DNA from: Imperialibacter sp. EC-SDR9
GTDB taxonomy: Bacteria; Bacteroidota; Bacteroidia; Cytophagales; Cyclobacteriaceae
DNA: 64,000 nt
Direction: 5' to 3'
NCBI RefSeq assembly: GCF_902498805.1
Contig: NZ_LR701594.1
Coordinates: forward strand, 36,590 to 100,589
A program made the position numbers and the translations under genes. The notes under the pieces were generated by a model. It ran no database searches. It was not told where the DNA came from and saw only the letters and a program-made list of their open reading frames with translations. Shown here piece after piece: positions 17,388 through 26,268 of the stretch (the stretch's first letter is position 1; every line of letters starts with the position of its first letter).

Positions 17388-17576
17388 GTTCACTCGTTTT
17401 TATTTTTACCCCAATTGGTTAACTTCACGACGAAATTAGTGTTTATACAATTAAGCAACATCAACTCATTTAAGGAATTGGCAAGCCTGTCATTTTGCAT
17501 CAGAAAATGGCAGATCGCTGGCGAATTTCGAAACGCTGGCAAGGCACTGGCCGAAGCCTGAATAATAAAACCAGAT

Positions 17577-18314
17577 ATGAAGATATTAGTCTGCATTACC
17601 CACGTACCCGACACCACTTCAAAGATTGCTTTCACAGACGGTAACACCAAGTTTGACAGCAATGGAGTACAGTATATCATTGGCCCCTACGATGATTATG
17701 CGTTGGCGAGGGCAGTTGAGCTGAAAGAACAAACGGGTGGAACTATTACCGTTTTAAACGTAGGCACAGTTGAGACAGAGCCTACGCTTCGCAAAGCACT
17801 CGCAATTGGAGCAGACGACGCCATTAGGGTGAATGTGGCTCCGGCCGATTCATTTTTTGTTGCGGCCCAAATTGCTGAAGTTGCTAAAGCTGAGAGCTTT
17901 GACCTGATCCTGATGGGGAGAGAGTCAATTGATTTTAATGGAGGTATGGTGCATGGGATGGTAGGCGAACTGCTGGGCATCCCCTCAATATCGCCGGTAA
18001 TGAAGCTGGATGTGGAGGGGAACAAAGTGAAAATGACCCGTGAAATTGAAGGCGGAAAGGAGTTGCTTGAGGCTGAGTTGCCTTTAGTAGCAGGTTGCCA
18101 GGAGCCTATTGCCGAATGGAAGATCCCGAATATGAGGGGAATCATGTCGGCCCGCACCAAACCACTTAAAGTAGTTGAGCCCTCAGCCGTTGATGGACTG
18201 ACTGTGACTGAGAACTACGAGCTGCCCCCTGCAAAAGGCCAGGTGAAGATGATCGACAAGGACAACATAGGGGAGCTTGTCAGGCTTTTGAAAGAAGAAG
18301 CAAAAGTGATTTAA
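17577..18314 (+). CDS. etfB: electron transfer flavoprotein, beta subunit
   Basis: 245 residues beginning MKILVCITHVPDTTSKIAF, the ETF-beta start, with the family segment FDLILMGRESIDFNGGMVHGMVGELLGIP. With EtfA it forms an FAD/AMP heterodimer that takes electrons from acyl-CoA and other dehydrogenases and passes them to the quinone pool through ETF-QO. The etfA gene follows after 29 bp on the same strand, then the bifunctional nuclease gene, so one operon is likely. The 180-bp region before it shows no strong promoter match. Confidence 0.96.
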   Translation: MKILVCITHVPDTTSKIAFTDGNTKFDSNGVQYIIGPYDDYALARAVELKEQTGGTITVLNVGTVETEPTLRKALAIGADDAIRVNVAPADSFFVAAQIAEVAKAESFDLILMGRESIDFNGGMVHGMVGELLGIPSISPVMKLDVEGNKVKMTREIEGGKELLEAELPLVAGCQEPIAEWKIPNMRGIMSARTKPLKVVEPSAVDGLTVTENYELPPAKGQVKMIDKDNIGELVRLLKEEAKVI

Positions 18315-18343
18315 TTGTTTATTAACCCGAAAAGAAATTAGAT

Positions 18344-19291
18344 ATGGCAATATTGGTTTTTGCAGAAACTGCCGATAAAAAGATAAAGAAATCCTCGCTT
18401 GAGGCTGTGAGCTATGCCGCCGCTATGGGTGGTGACGTTGTCGCTGTGGTGCTGGGCCAGGTGGAAGGGGGCGAGCTCGACAAGATTGGAACAAGCGGCG
18501 GCACCAAAGTGCTTCATGCCGACGATGCCAAATTGAACGAAGGCGTGATCCAAGCCTATGCAAGTGTGCTGGCCGAAGCTACAGGCAAAGCTGGTGCCGA
18601 CACGGTTGTGCTGGCCAAATCGTCGCTGGGTGATGCAGTAGCCGCCAGGCTGTCGGTAAAGATGGGAGCTGGCCTGGTCTCCAATGTGGTAGCACTCCCT
18701 CAGGGCAACAAGGTGAAAAGAAGCATATATACAGGCAAGGCCTTTGCTAATGTTGAGCTAAAGGGCAGCAAAAAGATCATTGCCATAAAGAAGAATGCAG
18801 TTCCGCTAAAAACTGATGGTGGTGCCGCTGTAGTAGAAAAATTCGCCCCTTCTCTTAGTGATACCGACTTCAAGGCAAAGATTACTTCGCAGGAAAAGGC
18901 CAAAGGCAAGGTGCTTCTGCCGGAGGCTGACATAGTAGTGTCGGGCGGAAGAGGCTTGAAGGGGCCGGAAAACTGGGGTATGGTAGAGGAGCTGGCCGAT
19001 GCACTTGGAGCAGCTACGGGATGTAGCAAACCGGTGTCGGACATGGACTGGAGGCCTCATCATGAGCACGTAGGACAAACCGGTGTGAAAGTAAGCCCAT
19101 CTTTGTATATTGCTATAGGCATTTCAGGCGCTATTCAACATCTTGCAGGAGTTAATTCGTCAAAGTATATTGTGGTGATCAATAAAGATCCCGAGGCTCC
19201 CTTTTTCAAAGCAGCTGATTACGGTGTAGCTGCCGATGCATTTGAGGTAGTTCCAAAACTAACTGAAGCTATTAAAGCGTTAAACAACTGA
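18344..19291 (+). CDS. etfA: electron transfer flavoprotein, alpha subunit
   Basis: 315 residues. The N-terminal Rossmann-like domain is followed by the FAD-binding C-terminal domain with the signature VVSGGRGLKGPENW (about 199-212), SKPVSDMDWRPHHEHVGQTG, and SLYIAIGISGAIQHLAG, where FAD phosphates bind. It pairs with EtfB (29 bp upstream). EtfBA channels electrons from beta-oxidation dehydrogenases. The bifunctional-nuclease gene starts 6 bp after its stop, an arrangement that indicates co-transcription but no known functional link. Confidence 0.97.
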   Translation: MAILVFAETADKKIKKSSLEAVSYAAAMGGDVVAVVLGQVEGGELDKIGTSGGTKVLHADDAKLNEGVIQAYASVLAEATGKAGADTVVLAKSSLGDAVAARLSVKMGAGLVSNVVALPQGNKVKRSIYTGKAFANVELKGSKKIIAIKKNAVPLKTDGGAAVVEKFAPSLSDTDFKAKITSQEKAKGKVLLPEADIVVSGGRGLKGPENWGMVEELADALGAATGCSKPVSDMDWRPHHEHVGQTGVKVSPSLYIAIGISGAIQHLAGVNSSKYIVVINKDPEAPFFKAADYGVAADAFEVVPKLTEAIKALNN

Positions 19292-19297
19292 TTTTTT

Positions 19298-19900
19298 GTG
19301 GATAAATTAAAGCTGGAAATTTTAGGTCTTTCTTCAAGCCAGTCGCAATCTGGCTCTTTTGCGCTTGTTTTAGGTGAGGTTGGTGGAAACAGAAGGCTGC
19401 CGATTATCATTGGCATGTTTGAGGCTCAGGCAATTGCCATAGAAATAGAAAAAATCGTACCCAATAGGCCAATGACGCATGACTTGTTCAAGTCTTTTGC
19501 GCATAATTTCAATTTTACCATCAAAGAGATAATCATATCTGACCTCAAGGAAGGTGTTTTCTTCGGGAAGATAGTTTGCTCTGATGGCTTCAGAGAAGTG
19601 GAAATCGATGCCAGGCCGTCGGATGCGATAGCTATCGGTCTGCGTTTTGGCGTGGAGATTTTCACTTATGAAGCGATACTGGCTGAGGCTGGCATAGTGC
19701 TGGGTGAGGAAGATGAAGAGGAAACTGATGAGGCACCAAAGGCTAAGGCATCCGCTTCCAAGGCTAACCCTAAAGGGTTCATGGACAAGCTGAAAGACTT
19801 TTCTATGGACAAACTTCAGGAGTTGCTGACAGAAATGCTTGGCAAAGAGGACTATGAAAAGGCTGCAAAGATCAGGGATGAGATGAATAAGAGAAATTGA
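19298..19900 (+). CDS. bifunctional nuclease (BFN/DUF151) protein with UVR motif
   Basis: 200 residues; GTG start at 19298, six bases after etfA. The BFN domain (about 5-135) shows LPIIIGMFEAQAIAIEIEK and RPSDAIAIGLRFGVEIFTYE, typical of DUF151. The C-terminal tail after an Ala/Lys-rich linker carries a UvrB/UvrC-type helical hairpin (LGKEDYEKAAKIRDEMNK). BFN members of plants and bacteria have reported DNase/RNase activity; the bacterial cellular role is not settled. The UVR motif suggests protein-protein contact. It ends the etf operon, with a strong terminator directly downstream. Confidence 0.88.
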   Translation: MDKLKLEILGLSSSQSQSGSFALVLGEVGGNRRLPIIIGMFEAQAIAIEIEKIVPNRPMTHDLFKSFAHNFNFTIKEIIISDLKEGVFFGKIVCSDGFREVEIDARPSDAIAIGLRFGVEIFTYEAILAEAGIVLGEEDEEETDEAPKAKASASKANPKGFMDKLKDFSMDKLQELLTEMLGKEDYEKAAKIRDEMNKRN

Positions 19901-19926
19901 TTATTACTCAAAATATTGGAATAGCG

Positions 19927-19953
19927 GTCACCCAATAAATGGGTGACTTTTTT
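19927..19953 (+). terminator. Rho-independent terminator of the etfBA-bfn operon
   Basis: Perfect 7-bp stem GTCACCC / GGGTGAC (19927-19933, 19941-19947) with a 7-nt loop, then a T-rich tail TTTTTTATTTTT. A textbook intrinsic terminator placed 27 bp after the bfn stop. Confidence 0.85.
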
Positions 19954-19960
19954 ATTTTTG
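19953..19960 (+). promoter_or_regulatory. candidate -7 box (TATTTTTG) for nupC, inside the terminator tail
   Basis: An exact TAnnTTTG match falls in the T-tract of the preceding terminator, 25 bp before the nupC ATG. No -33 TTTG is seen upstream because that space is the hairpin. T-rich tails produce such matches easily, so confidence is low. Confidence 0.3.
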
Positions 19961-19985
19961 GCAGGTTTGCCATAACAACTACTGA

Positions 19986-21275
19986 ATGGACTATCTGAGA
20001 GGCCTGATCGGAATTCTGCTTATTGCCGCATTTGCTTTCCTTTTTTCAAACAATCGAAAAGCCATCGACTGGAAACTCGTGGGGATTGGCATCTCCCTTC
20101 AGATAGTATTTGGCCTGTTAATCACCAAAGTTGCCTGGGTGGCGCACCTGTTCAATGGTGTTAGCGGTGCCTTTGTCACCTTCTTAAGCTTTTCCGACGA
20201 CGGTGCTCGCTTTCTCTTTGGTGACCTGGCTGGCGACACCTTCGGTGTCATATTTGCCTTTAAGGTGCTGCCTACCATTATCTTCTTTTCCACTGTTTCT
20301 GCTGGTCTTTATTACCTGGGCATTTTGCAAAAGATTGTTTTTGGGATTGCCTGGATCATGTCACGAACGATGAGACTGTCTGGTTCTGAGGCGCTTTCGG
20401 CGGCTGGCAATATCTTTCTTGGGCAAACCGAAGCTCCGTTGCTGGTGCGTCCATTTGTGCCGAAAATGACAAAATCGGAGCTGATGTGCCTGATGACGGG
20501 CGGCATGGCGACGATCGCAGGAGGAGTGCTGGCAGGCTACGTGGCGTTTCTTGGTGGGAATGACCCGGTGATGCAAACCAAATTTGCGGCGTATTTGCTT
20601 AGTGCTTCTATCATGAATGCCCCAGCCGCCATTGTTATTTCTAAAATCATAATTCCAGAAGTGGAACCTGAGAAGATTGACAGAAAGCTGAAGGTGAACC
20701 AGGAGTCTCTGGGGGTTAACCTGATTGATGCGCTGTCGAATGGAGCTTCTGAAGGACTTAAGCTTGCTTTAAACGTCGGTGGGATGCTCCTTGCCTTCAT
20801 CGCTGTGATTGCGGCTATCAATTACTTTCTATCCAATGTGGTAGGCGATATTACCGGACTAAATGCTATAATTTCTTCAAGCACCGACGGTCGCTTTACC
20901 GGATTTTCGCTGGAATATATCCTTGGCCAGGTTTTTAGAATTTTTGCCTTTGTAATGGGAGTAGACTGGAACGAGACGCTGGCAGTGGGAAGCTTACTTG
21001 GACAAAAAACAGTTATCAACGAATTCGTTGCCTACCTGGGCTTGTCGGAGATGAAAACCGCCGGTTTGCTTTCCCCAAAAGCGATTGTCATTTCCACCTA
21101 TGCGCTCTGCGGTTTTTCTAACTTTTCAAGTATTGCTATCCAGGTGGGGGGCATAGGTGGAATGGCCCCTAACCAGCAGGGTAACTTATCCAAACTAGGA
21201 ATGAGAGCACTTCTTGCGGCCACGCTGGCCTGCATGATGACCGGCACTATCGCCGGTGCCCTGGTGGTTTATTAA
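19986..21275 (+). CDS. nupC: concentrative nucleoside transporter (CNT/NupC family)
   Basis: 429 residues with about 10 hydrophobic segments. CNT signatures are plain: GNIFLGQTEAPLLVRPFVPKMTKSELM (about 140-166), ISYALCGFSNFSSIAIQVGG-like YALCGFSNFSSIAIQ near 375-390, and the re-entrant hairpins. CNT proteins import nucleosides using the Na+ or H+ gradient. It stands alone: a terminator lies before it and a 28-nt inverted repeat after it. No neighbouring nucleoside-metabolism gene is seen apart from the PRTase-like gene downstream, which could be a salvage partner by inference only. Confidence 0.93.
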   Translation: MDYLRGLIGILLIAAFAFLFSNNRKAIDWKLVGIGISLQIVFGLLITKVAWVAHLFNGVSGAFVTFLSFSDDGARFLFGDLAGDTFGVIFAFKVLPTIIFFSTVSAGLYYLGILQKIVFGIAWIMSRTMRLSGSEALSAAGNIFLGQTEAPLLVRPFVPKMTKSELMCLMTGGMATIAGGVLAGYVAFLGGNDPVMQTKFAAYLLSASIMNAPAAIVISKIIIPEVEPEKIDRKLKVNQESLGVNLIDALSNGASEGLKLALNVGGMLLAFIAVIAAINYFLSNVVGDITGLNAIISSSTDGRFTGFSLEYILGQVFRIFAFVMGVDWNETLAVGSLLGQKTVINEFVAYLGLSEMKTAGLLSPKAIVISTYALCGFSNFSSIAIQVGGIGGMAPNQQGNLSKLGMRALLAATLACMMTGTIAGALVVY

Positions 21276-21316
21276 TCCGTAAAACTTATTTCATATTGAG
21301 GGCTGTTGGCTGATCG

Positions 21317-21344
21317 AAATTTTCCGGTACTTCACGGAAAATTT
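21317..21344. repeat. 10-bp perfect inverted repeat between nupC and the PRTase-like gene
   Basis: AAATTTTCCG (21317-21326) and CGGAAAATTT (21335-21344) with an 8-nt loop. There is no T-run on the plus side, so it is a weak terminator candidate; it could equally sit in the leader of the next gene, 20 bp ahead. Confidence 0.5.
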
Positions 21345-21364
21345 AACAATCATCGTTCGCTGAA

Positions 21365-22204
21365 ATGACCGTGAACAGTTTTTCACTCTATCAACTTTCA
21401 TACAGATCTGATACGTTCTATGATCAGGAGGGATTTTTGTTCGATACCCGACAATATAGCCTATTCAAATACGGCTGCCATGTGAGTGCCCGGATCTATG
21501 CTGACCAAATCACTGAGAGGCTTCTGCGTGACTATGGGCATTGGCGAAATGAGCAGGTGATTGTGTGTGCCTCGGCTTACAAAGTAGCGCCCACGGCAGC
21601 GGAAGCGATTGCTCAGTTGGTTTATGAGTCGCTTCAGGGCTATTTTCCTTTGCTTCAAAAAGCCAAGGTTGGAAGAGAAACTGTGTTTGCTAATGACTAT
21701 GGGTCGATGCCGACGGCTGACAGGTTTTCACTCATGGATAGAAATATTCTTACTATCGATGATCACCTATTCAGACATAAAAAGTTGATTTTGGTAGACG
21801 ACCTGCGGGTAACAGGCGCCCACGAAAGAAAGTTGACTGACACAATAGCCGGGGTGGTAGACGAAGTAGTTTTTGCATATGTGGGTTTCCTGCAAGGCGA
21901 CTTCCTTCCATCGGTGGAGTTTGATATTAACAACACTGCAATTACTTCAGTGAATGATATTCTTGCAATTATTGAGAAAGGCCTTTTCCACGTCAACGCC
22001 CGGGTTTGCAAATATGTGCTGTCGTACCAAAACCTTGGTGAACTAAGGAGTTTTCTTCTTGAGATACCGCCAGCGGTTTTGACTCGTCTGGATGACTGTA
22101 TCTGCGGCGATGGCTACCATGTGATGCCAGAGTACGAAACAAATTATCTTCTGCTAAGAGAGGTGTTGGATGGCAAGCCCGCCCTGCTTTCATTGGCAGT
22201 TTAG
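21365..22204 (+). CDS. phosphoribosyltransferase-like protein
   Basis: 279 residues, soluble. The motif KLILVDDLRVTGAHERKL (about 140-157) matches the PRPP-binding loop of type I phosphoribosyltransferases (two acidic residues followed by TG). The upstream region VIVCASAYKVAPTAAEAIAQLV would be the first strands. The remainder does not match a named salvage enzyme (Hpt, Upp, Apt), and PRTase-fold proteins of unknown substrate occur in many genomes. It overlaps the M23 gene tail-to-tail by 15 bp. Family assignment is moderate; the substrate is unknown. Confidence 0.6.
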   Translation: MTVNSFSLYQLSYRSDTFYDQEGFLFDTRQYSLFKYGCHVSARIYADQITERLLRDYGHWRNEQVIVCASAYKVAPTAAEAIAQLVYESLQGYFPLLQKAKVGRETVFANDYGSMPTADRFSLMDRNILTIDDHLFRHKKLILVDDLRVTGAHERKLTDTIAGVVDEVVFAYVGFLQGDFLPSVEFDINNTAITSVNDILAIIEKGLFHVNARVCKYVLSYQNLGELRSFLLEIPPAVLTRLDDCICGDGYHVMPEYETNYLLLREVLDGKPALLSLAV

Positions 22205-22858
22205 CACAAGGTTGGGGTCGGGGCAAACCTTTTCAAAGAGACTTCTGTCAGACAGAGCGGCGACCCCCGGGTAATCTCCAACCTTTCCCATCAAGTCTGT
22301 GATTAGTTGAAAGTGCAGGTGAGGCGGCCAGTTGCCATTTTCTTCGTTGTCGCCCAGTGTAGCAAATTTTGATCCTCGCTGGATTTGTTCACCGATAGAT
22401 AAGCTGATTAATGACGACCGGCTCAAATGGCCATAGAGTGTGTAGAAGACTTGGCCATCCAGCAGGTGTTTCAAAATGATCGTGGGTCCGTAATTGGCGA
22501 AGCCGATATTGTCAGCAAAGCTCTCAACGAAGCCGTCCAGCGGGCAATAAAGAGCGGTGCCAGCAGGTACCCAAAGGTCAATGCCCAGATGAAGGCTCCT
22601 GGGCTCACCCTGCCCGTCGAAGTGTTTACTTCTCCTGTAGATTTCCCGGTGCTCCATATATCCACCCCAACCGATTTTTCCATCCAGCTGTTCTTCCATC
22701 CATTCGGTGAACGCCACTGTGTTGTTGACATCGACAGCCATCAACTCCTTGTTGTACCTGGACATGTCTACCTTTATCAGGTTGGAGGTGTCGTGTACAC
22801 CTTTCATTACCTCATGAAAGCTGGATTGATATTTTGAAAGAATTTCTTTGAGTTGCAT
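22190..22858 (-). CDS. M23-family (LytM-like) metallopeptidase
   Basis: I chose ATG 22858 (MQLKEILSKYQ), because the longer start at 22879 lies inside the pckA terminator. 222 residues. The zinc site is complete: HLGIDLWVP gives His and Asp (HxxxD), and PHLHFQL gives the HxH pair. No signal peptide or membrane helix is seen, which is unusual for a peptidoglycan hydrolase and suggests a cytoplasmic or otherwise exported protein. The N-terminal 70 residues are unlike common LysM or coiled-coil anchors. It lies behind pckA on the same strand with a hairpin between. Peptide cross-link cleavage is the family function. Confidence 0.85.
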   Translation of the reverse strand: MQLKEILSKYQSSFHEVMKGVHDTSNLIKVDMSRYNKELMAVDVNNTVAFTEWMEEQLDGKIGWGGYMEHREIYRRSKHFDGQGEPRSLHLGIDLWVPAGTALYCPLDGFVESFADNIGFANYGPTIILKHLLDGQVFYTLYGHLSRSSLISLSIGEQIQRGSKFATLGDNEENGNWPPHLHFQLITDLMGKVGDYPGVAALSDRSLFEKVCPDPNLVLNCQ

Positions 22859-22887
22859 AAAAAGCCCTTTTGATTTCAAAAGGGCTT
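22855..22887 (-). terminator. strong Rho-independent terminator of pckA, touching the M23 start codon
   Basis: A near-perfect 12-bp stem (AAGCCCTTTTGA 22862-22873 with TCAAAAGGGCTT 22876-22887) and, on the minus strand, a TTTTT tail that runs directly into the M23 ATG. It lies 20 bp after the pckA stop. Confidence 0.85.
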
Positions 22888-22906
22888 CAAATTACATTTT
22901 TTAGTG

Positions 22907-24541
22907 TTAACTATCGTTGGGTTTAGGAGCCCCTTCGAGGATTTCCTTATTGGCAAAGCTCTCATACTTTTTGAAATTATCGACAAAGGCTCTTGCCAGC
23001 TCATTGGCCTTTTTATAATACCTCTCATCATCATTCCAGGTCTGCCTTGGGCTAAGCACGTGATAGGGCACGCCAGCGCATTCCAAAGGAATGAGGGTGC
23101 CAAAGATGCTGTGTGGCTTGTAGGCCACATGCTCCAGGTTGCCTTCAAGTGCCGCCGAAATCATTGCCCTCGTGTACTTTAGCTTCATGCGTTCGCCAAC
23201 GCCGTAGGGGCCACCTGTCCATCCTGTGTTTACCAGCCAAATATTGACCTGGTGCTTATCCATTTTTTCCCCGAGCATTTCTGCGTAGGTTGTTGGGTGC
23301 AATGGCATGAAAGGGGCACCAAAACATGCCGAGAACACCATTTGTGGTTCGGTGACGTCTGCCTCAGTACCGGCAACTTTGGCGGTGTATCCTGAGATGA
23401 AATGATACATGGCCTGACCCTTTGTTAGCTTCGAAATAGGAGGCAACACACCGAAAGCATCCGCTGTTAAGAAAAATATGTTCTTAGGAATACCTCCAAT
23501 AGAAGGGGAGACAGCACTTTTTATGTGGCTGATCGGATAGGCTGTGCGGGTATTTTGCGTGACTGATTTGTCTGTGTAGTCAACTTCGTGTGTTCCTGGA
23601 AAAAATCTGGTATTCTCCACAATGGCACCAAACGATATGGCATCCCATATCTCGGGCTCTTCGTCCCGGGTTAAATTAATGACTTTAGCGTAGCATCCGC
23701 CTTCAAAATTGAAAACTTTCTTGTCTGTCCAGCCATGCTCGTCATCGCCAATCAACATCCTTTCAGGATCAGCTGAGAGTGTGGTTTTGCCTGTGCCGGA
23801 CAGGCCGAAAAAGATAGCTGTGTCTCCTTCTTTGCCAATATTGGCGCTACAGTGCATCGACAGCACGTGGTGGTCGTGTGGCAGCAGGTAATTCAAAACT
23901 GAGAAAACACCTTTTTTCATTTCCCCGGCGTAGCCTGTACCTCCTATAAGAATCACTTTTTTGCTCATGTTGAGGATGGCAAAGTTTTCCTGCCTGACAC
24001 CATCAGTTTTGGGGTCGGCTTTGAATTCCGGGATACAAATGATGGTGAAATTGGGAGCAAAGTTTTTGAGTTCATCCTTTGTTGGGCGAAGGAACATGTT
24101 GTGGCAGAATAGATTTTGCCAAGCAAGGGTATTCACGATTCGCAGATTTAGTTGGTAGTCTTTGTCGGCTCCTGCGTAAGCGTCCCTTATGTAAACCTTC
24201 TTTCCTTCCAAAAAGGTGACCATCTTATAATATAGCTTGTCGAAATAGGCTTCTGAGATAGGGATGTTGATGTCTCCCCACCAGACGGTCTTCTCCGTTT
24301 TTTCGTCTTTCACAATAAACCTATCCTTCGGAGACCTACCTGTAAACTGGCCTGTGTCGCACATAAACGCTCCAGTACTGGTGAGGTGACCTTCCTGATT
24401 CGACAGTGCTTCCTCAATCAACTCGGCCGGGCTGAGGTTCCATTTCAGTTCTTTAGCCGTGCGTTGGAGTTTTTCCATCGGCGACCCGGAATGTGGCTCC
24501 CATGTAAAAACTTCGGGGGCTTTTGAGATTACATCTTGCAT
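22907..24541 (-). CDS. pckA: phosphoenolpyruvate carboxykinase (ATP)
   Basis: 544 residues. ATP-type signatures: TGRSPKDRF (N-terminal substrate loop), MHCSANIGKEGDTAIFFGLSGTGKTTLSADPER with the kinase-1a P-loop (about 245-255), LIGDDEHGW (kinase-2, metal Asp), and the TRTAYPISHI adenine region. The enzyme converts oxaloacetate plus ATP to PEP, CO2 and ADP in gluconeogenesis, in the cytoplasm. It is monocistronic, ended by the terminator at 22855-22887, and diverges from the POT gene across a 191-bp region. Confidence 0.97.
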   Translation of the reverse strand: MQDVISKAPEVFTWEPHSGSPMEKLQRTAKELKWNLSPAELIEEALSNQEGHLTSTGAFMCDTGQFTGRSPKDRFIVKDEKTEKTVWWGDINIPISEAYFDKLYYKMVTFLEGKKVYIRDAYAGADKDYQLNLRIVNTLAWQNLFCHNMFLRPTKDELKNFAPNFTIICIPEFKADPKTDGVRQENFAILNMSKKVILIGGTGYAGEMKKGVFSVLNYLLPHDHHVLSMHCSANIGKEGDTAIFFGLSGTGKTTLSADPERMLIGDDEHGWTDKKVFNFEGGCYAKVINLTRDEEPEIWDAISFGAIVENTRFFPGTHEVDYTDKSVTQNTRTAYPISHIKSAVSPSIGGIPKNIFFLTADAFGVLPPISKLTKGQAMYHFISGYTAKVAGTEADVTEPQMVFSACFGAPFMPLHPTTYAEMLGEKMDKHQVNIWLVNTGWTGGPYGVGERMKLKYTRAMISAALEGNLEHVAYKPHSIFGTLIPLECAGVPYHVLSPRQTWNDDERYYKKANELARAFVDNFKKYESFANKEILEGAPKPNDS

Positions 24542-24732
24542 AAGGAATTTTTGGGTTATATGTTGTATTCAATGTAACTAGCTCTTCAGTCAAAAATGTT
24601 GACGATTGTCAGCTCGGCAACAGATTATTTGCAGGTTTTGTATGTAGGCAATATTTTCATTACTTGCGTTAATTTTATCCACCGAAAACGATTGCAATTT
24701 AGGTTTTTTACCTCGAGAAAAAGAAGAAGCAT

Positions 24733-26268
24733 ATGTCAAATAATGATTCTGCGAGTACCGCAACGCCACAAATGTTTGGCCATCCTAAAGGGTTATTTTA
24801 TCTGTTTTTTGCTGAGCTATGGGAGCGTTTTAGCTTCTATGGCATGCGGGCGTTGCTGACGCTCTACATGGTCAATAAGTTGTTTGAAGCGTTTGCAGAC
24901 AGAGATACCCGTTCGATTATTATTTATGCTTCCTACGGAAGTCTGGTCTATGCAAGTACCGTGCTTGGCGGTAGGGTGTCAGATGCTCTTTTAGGTAACA
25001 GAAAGTCGATTATTCTTGGCGGGGTCATGATGTCAATCGGCCATTTCGTTTTGGCTATCGACAATCAGGCAACTTTTTTTGCTGGCCTTGCTTTAATCAT
25101 CATCGGCACGGGATATTTCAAGTCAAACATCTCAACTTTTGTAGGCACGCTTTATGAAAAAAATGACCCCAGACAGGATGGCGGTTTTACCATCTTCTAC
25201 ATGGGGATCAATATCGGCGCCTTCACAGCGCCGCTGCTGTGTGCGTGGCTTGCAAGCGCCTATGGCTGGCACTACGGTTTTGGTGCGGCAGGCGTGGGGA
25301 TGGTGTTAGGGCTTGTTACATTTGTCTATGGCTCCCGAAGCGGAGTGTTCGGTGATAAGGGATATCCCTTGCAACCAGAAAAACTAGAAAAAAAGTGGGC
25401 AGGGTTGAAGGTCGGTGTTTGGGTGCCTCTTTTGTCATTTGCTGCCGTTCCTGTGATCACACTAATGATCTCCGACTACACTATTTACACCATTGGGAAC
25501 ATTTTTGAAGGATCAATAGTAAGACTCTTCTTCTATGTTCTGTTGATTGTGATCATCGGGTACCTGGTTTGGGTAAGTATTAAGCTTCCAAAGGAGGAAT
25601 GGCAGAAGCTGGTCGTGGCTGTTTTCCTCACCATGTTTATGTCTTTCTTTTGGGGTTTTCATGAATTATCGGGCAGCATCATTACATTGTTTGCCGCCAG
25701 AAATGTGAACCTGGTGTGGATGGATGCAGCCGGCACCAACTCACTGAATCCATTCTTTATAGTTGTGTTTTCAATGGTGATGCCGGTTGTGTGGATGTGG
25801 CTTTCGAAAAAAGGAAAGAACCCAAGAACACCCTATAAATTTGCCATGGGGCTTGCCCAGCTGGGCGTCGGTTTTTTGATTATCAGCTTGAGTAAGAGTT
25901 TTGCGGATGACAATGGATTCGTTCCCTTTATTTTTCTTGTCGTCATGTACCTGTTCATTTCTACAGGCGAACTCTTCATGTCGCCCGTTGGTCTTTCAAA
26001 AATAACCAGCCTTTCACCTCTTAAAATCAAGTCGTTTATGATGGGTGTTTGGTTTATGTCATCCGCTTTTGCCTTCCAGATCGGCGGGATTGTTGGAGAG
26101 TATCTTGCCATTGAATCGAGCCAGTCGGCCGATCAGGTAGGCGGTTGGGACACGCTTGATGTGTACCTCAACGGCTTCGAAAAGATCGCCTACGTGTCAT
26201 TTGGCTTTGCGCTGCTGGTGGTGGTGCTGAGTCCCTGGCTGAAGAAATGGATGAAGGAAGTTCACTAG
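24733..26268 (+). CDS. POT/PTR-family peptide:H+ symporter
   Basis: 511 residues, MFS fold with 12-14 TM segments. The POT signature FFAELWERFSFYGMRALLTLYM (about 21-42) contains the ExxER proton-coupling motif, and the second signature GTGYFKSNISTFVGTLYE with FTIFYMGINIGAFTAPLL matches PTR2. These proteins import di- and tripeptides with protons. No amphipathic substrate can be named. Its stop overlaps the stop of the opposite CHAT gene by 4 bp. Confidence 0.93.
   Translation: MSNNDSASTATPQMFGHPKGLFYLFFAELWERFSFYGMRALLTLYMVNKLFEAFADRDTRSIIIYASYGSLVYASTVLGGRVSDALLGNRKSIILGGVMMSIGHFVLAIDNQATFFAGLALIIIGTGYFKSNISTFVGTLYEKNDPRQDGGFTIFYMGINIGAFTAPLLCAWLASAYGWHYGFGAAGVGMVLGLVTFVYGSRSGVFGDKGYPLQPEKLEKKWAGLKVGVWVPLLSFAAVPVITLMISDYTIYTIGNIFEGSIVRLFFYVLLIVIIGYLVWVSIKLPKEEWQKLVVAVFLTMFMSFFWGFHELSGSIITLFAARNVNLVWMDAAGTNSLNPFFIVVFSMVMPVVWMWLSKKGKNPRTPYKFAMGLAQLGVGFLIISLSKSFADDNGFVPFIFLVVMYLFISTGELFMSPVGLSKITSLSPLKIKSFMMGVWFMSSAFAFQIGGIVGEYLAIESSQSADQVGGWDTLDVYLNGFEKIAYVSFGFALLVVVLSPWLKKWMKEVH

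Noticed and set aside
17394..17576. sigma-54 promoter before etfB
   Set aside because: TGGCAGATCGCTGGCG keeps GG-N10-GC but has three mismatches at other consensus positions.
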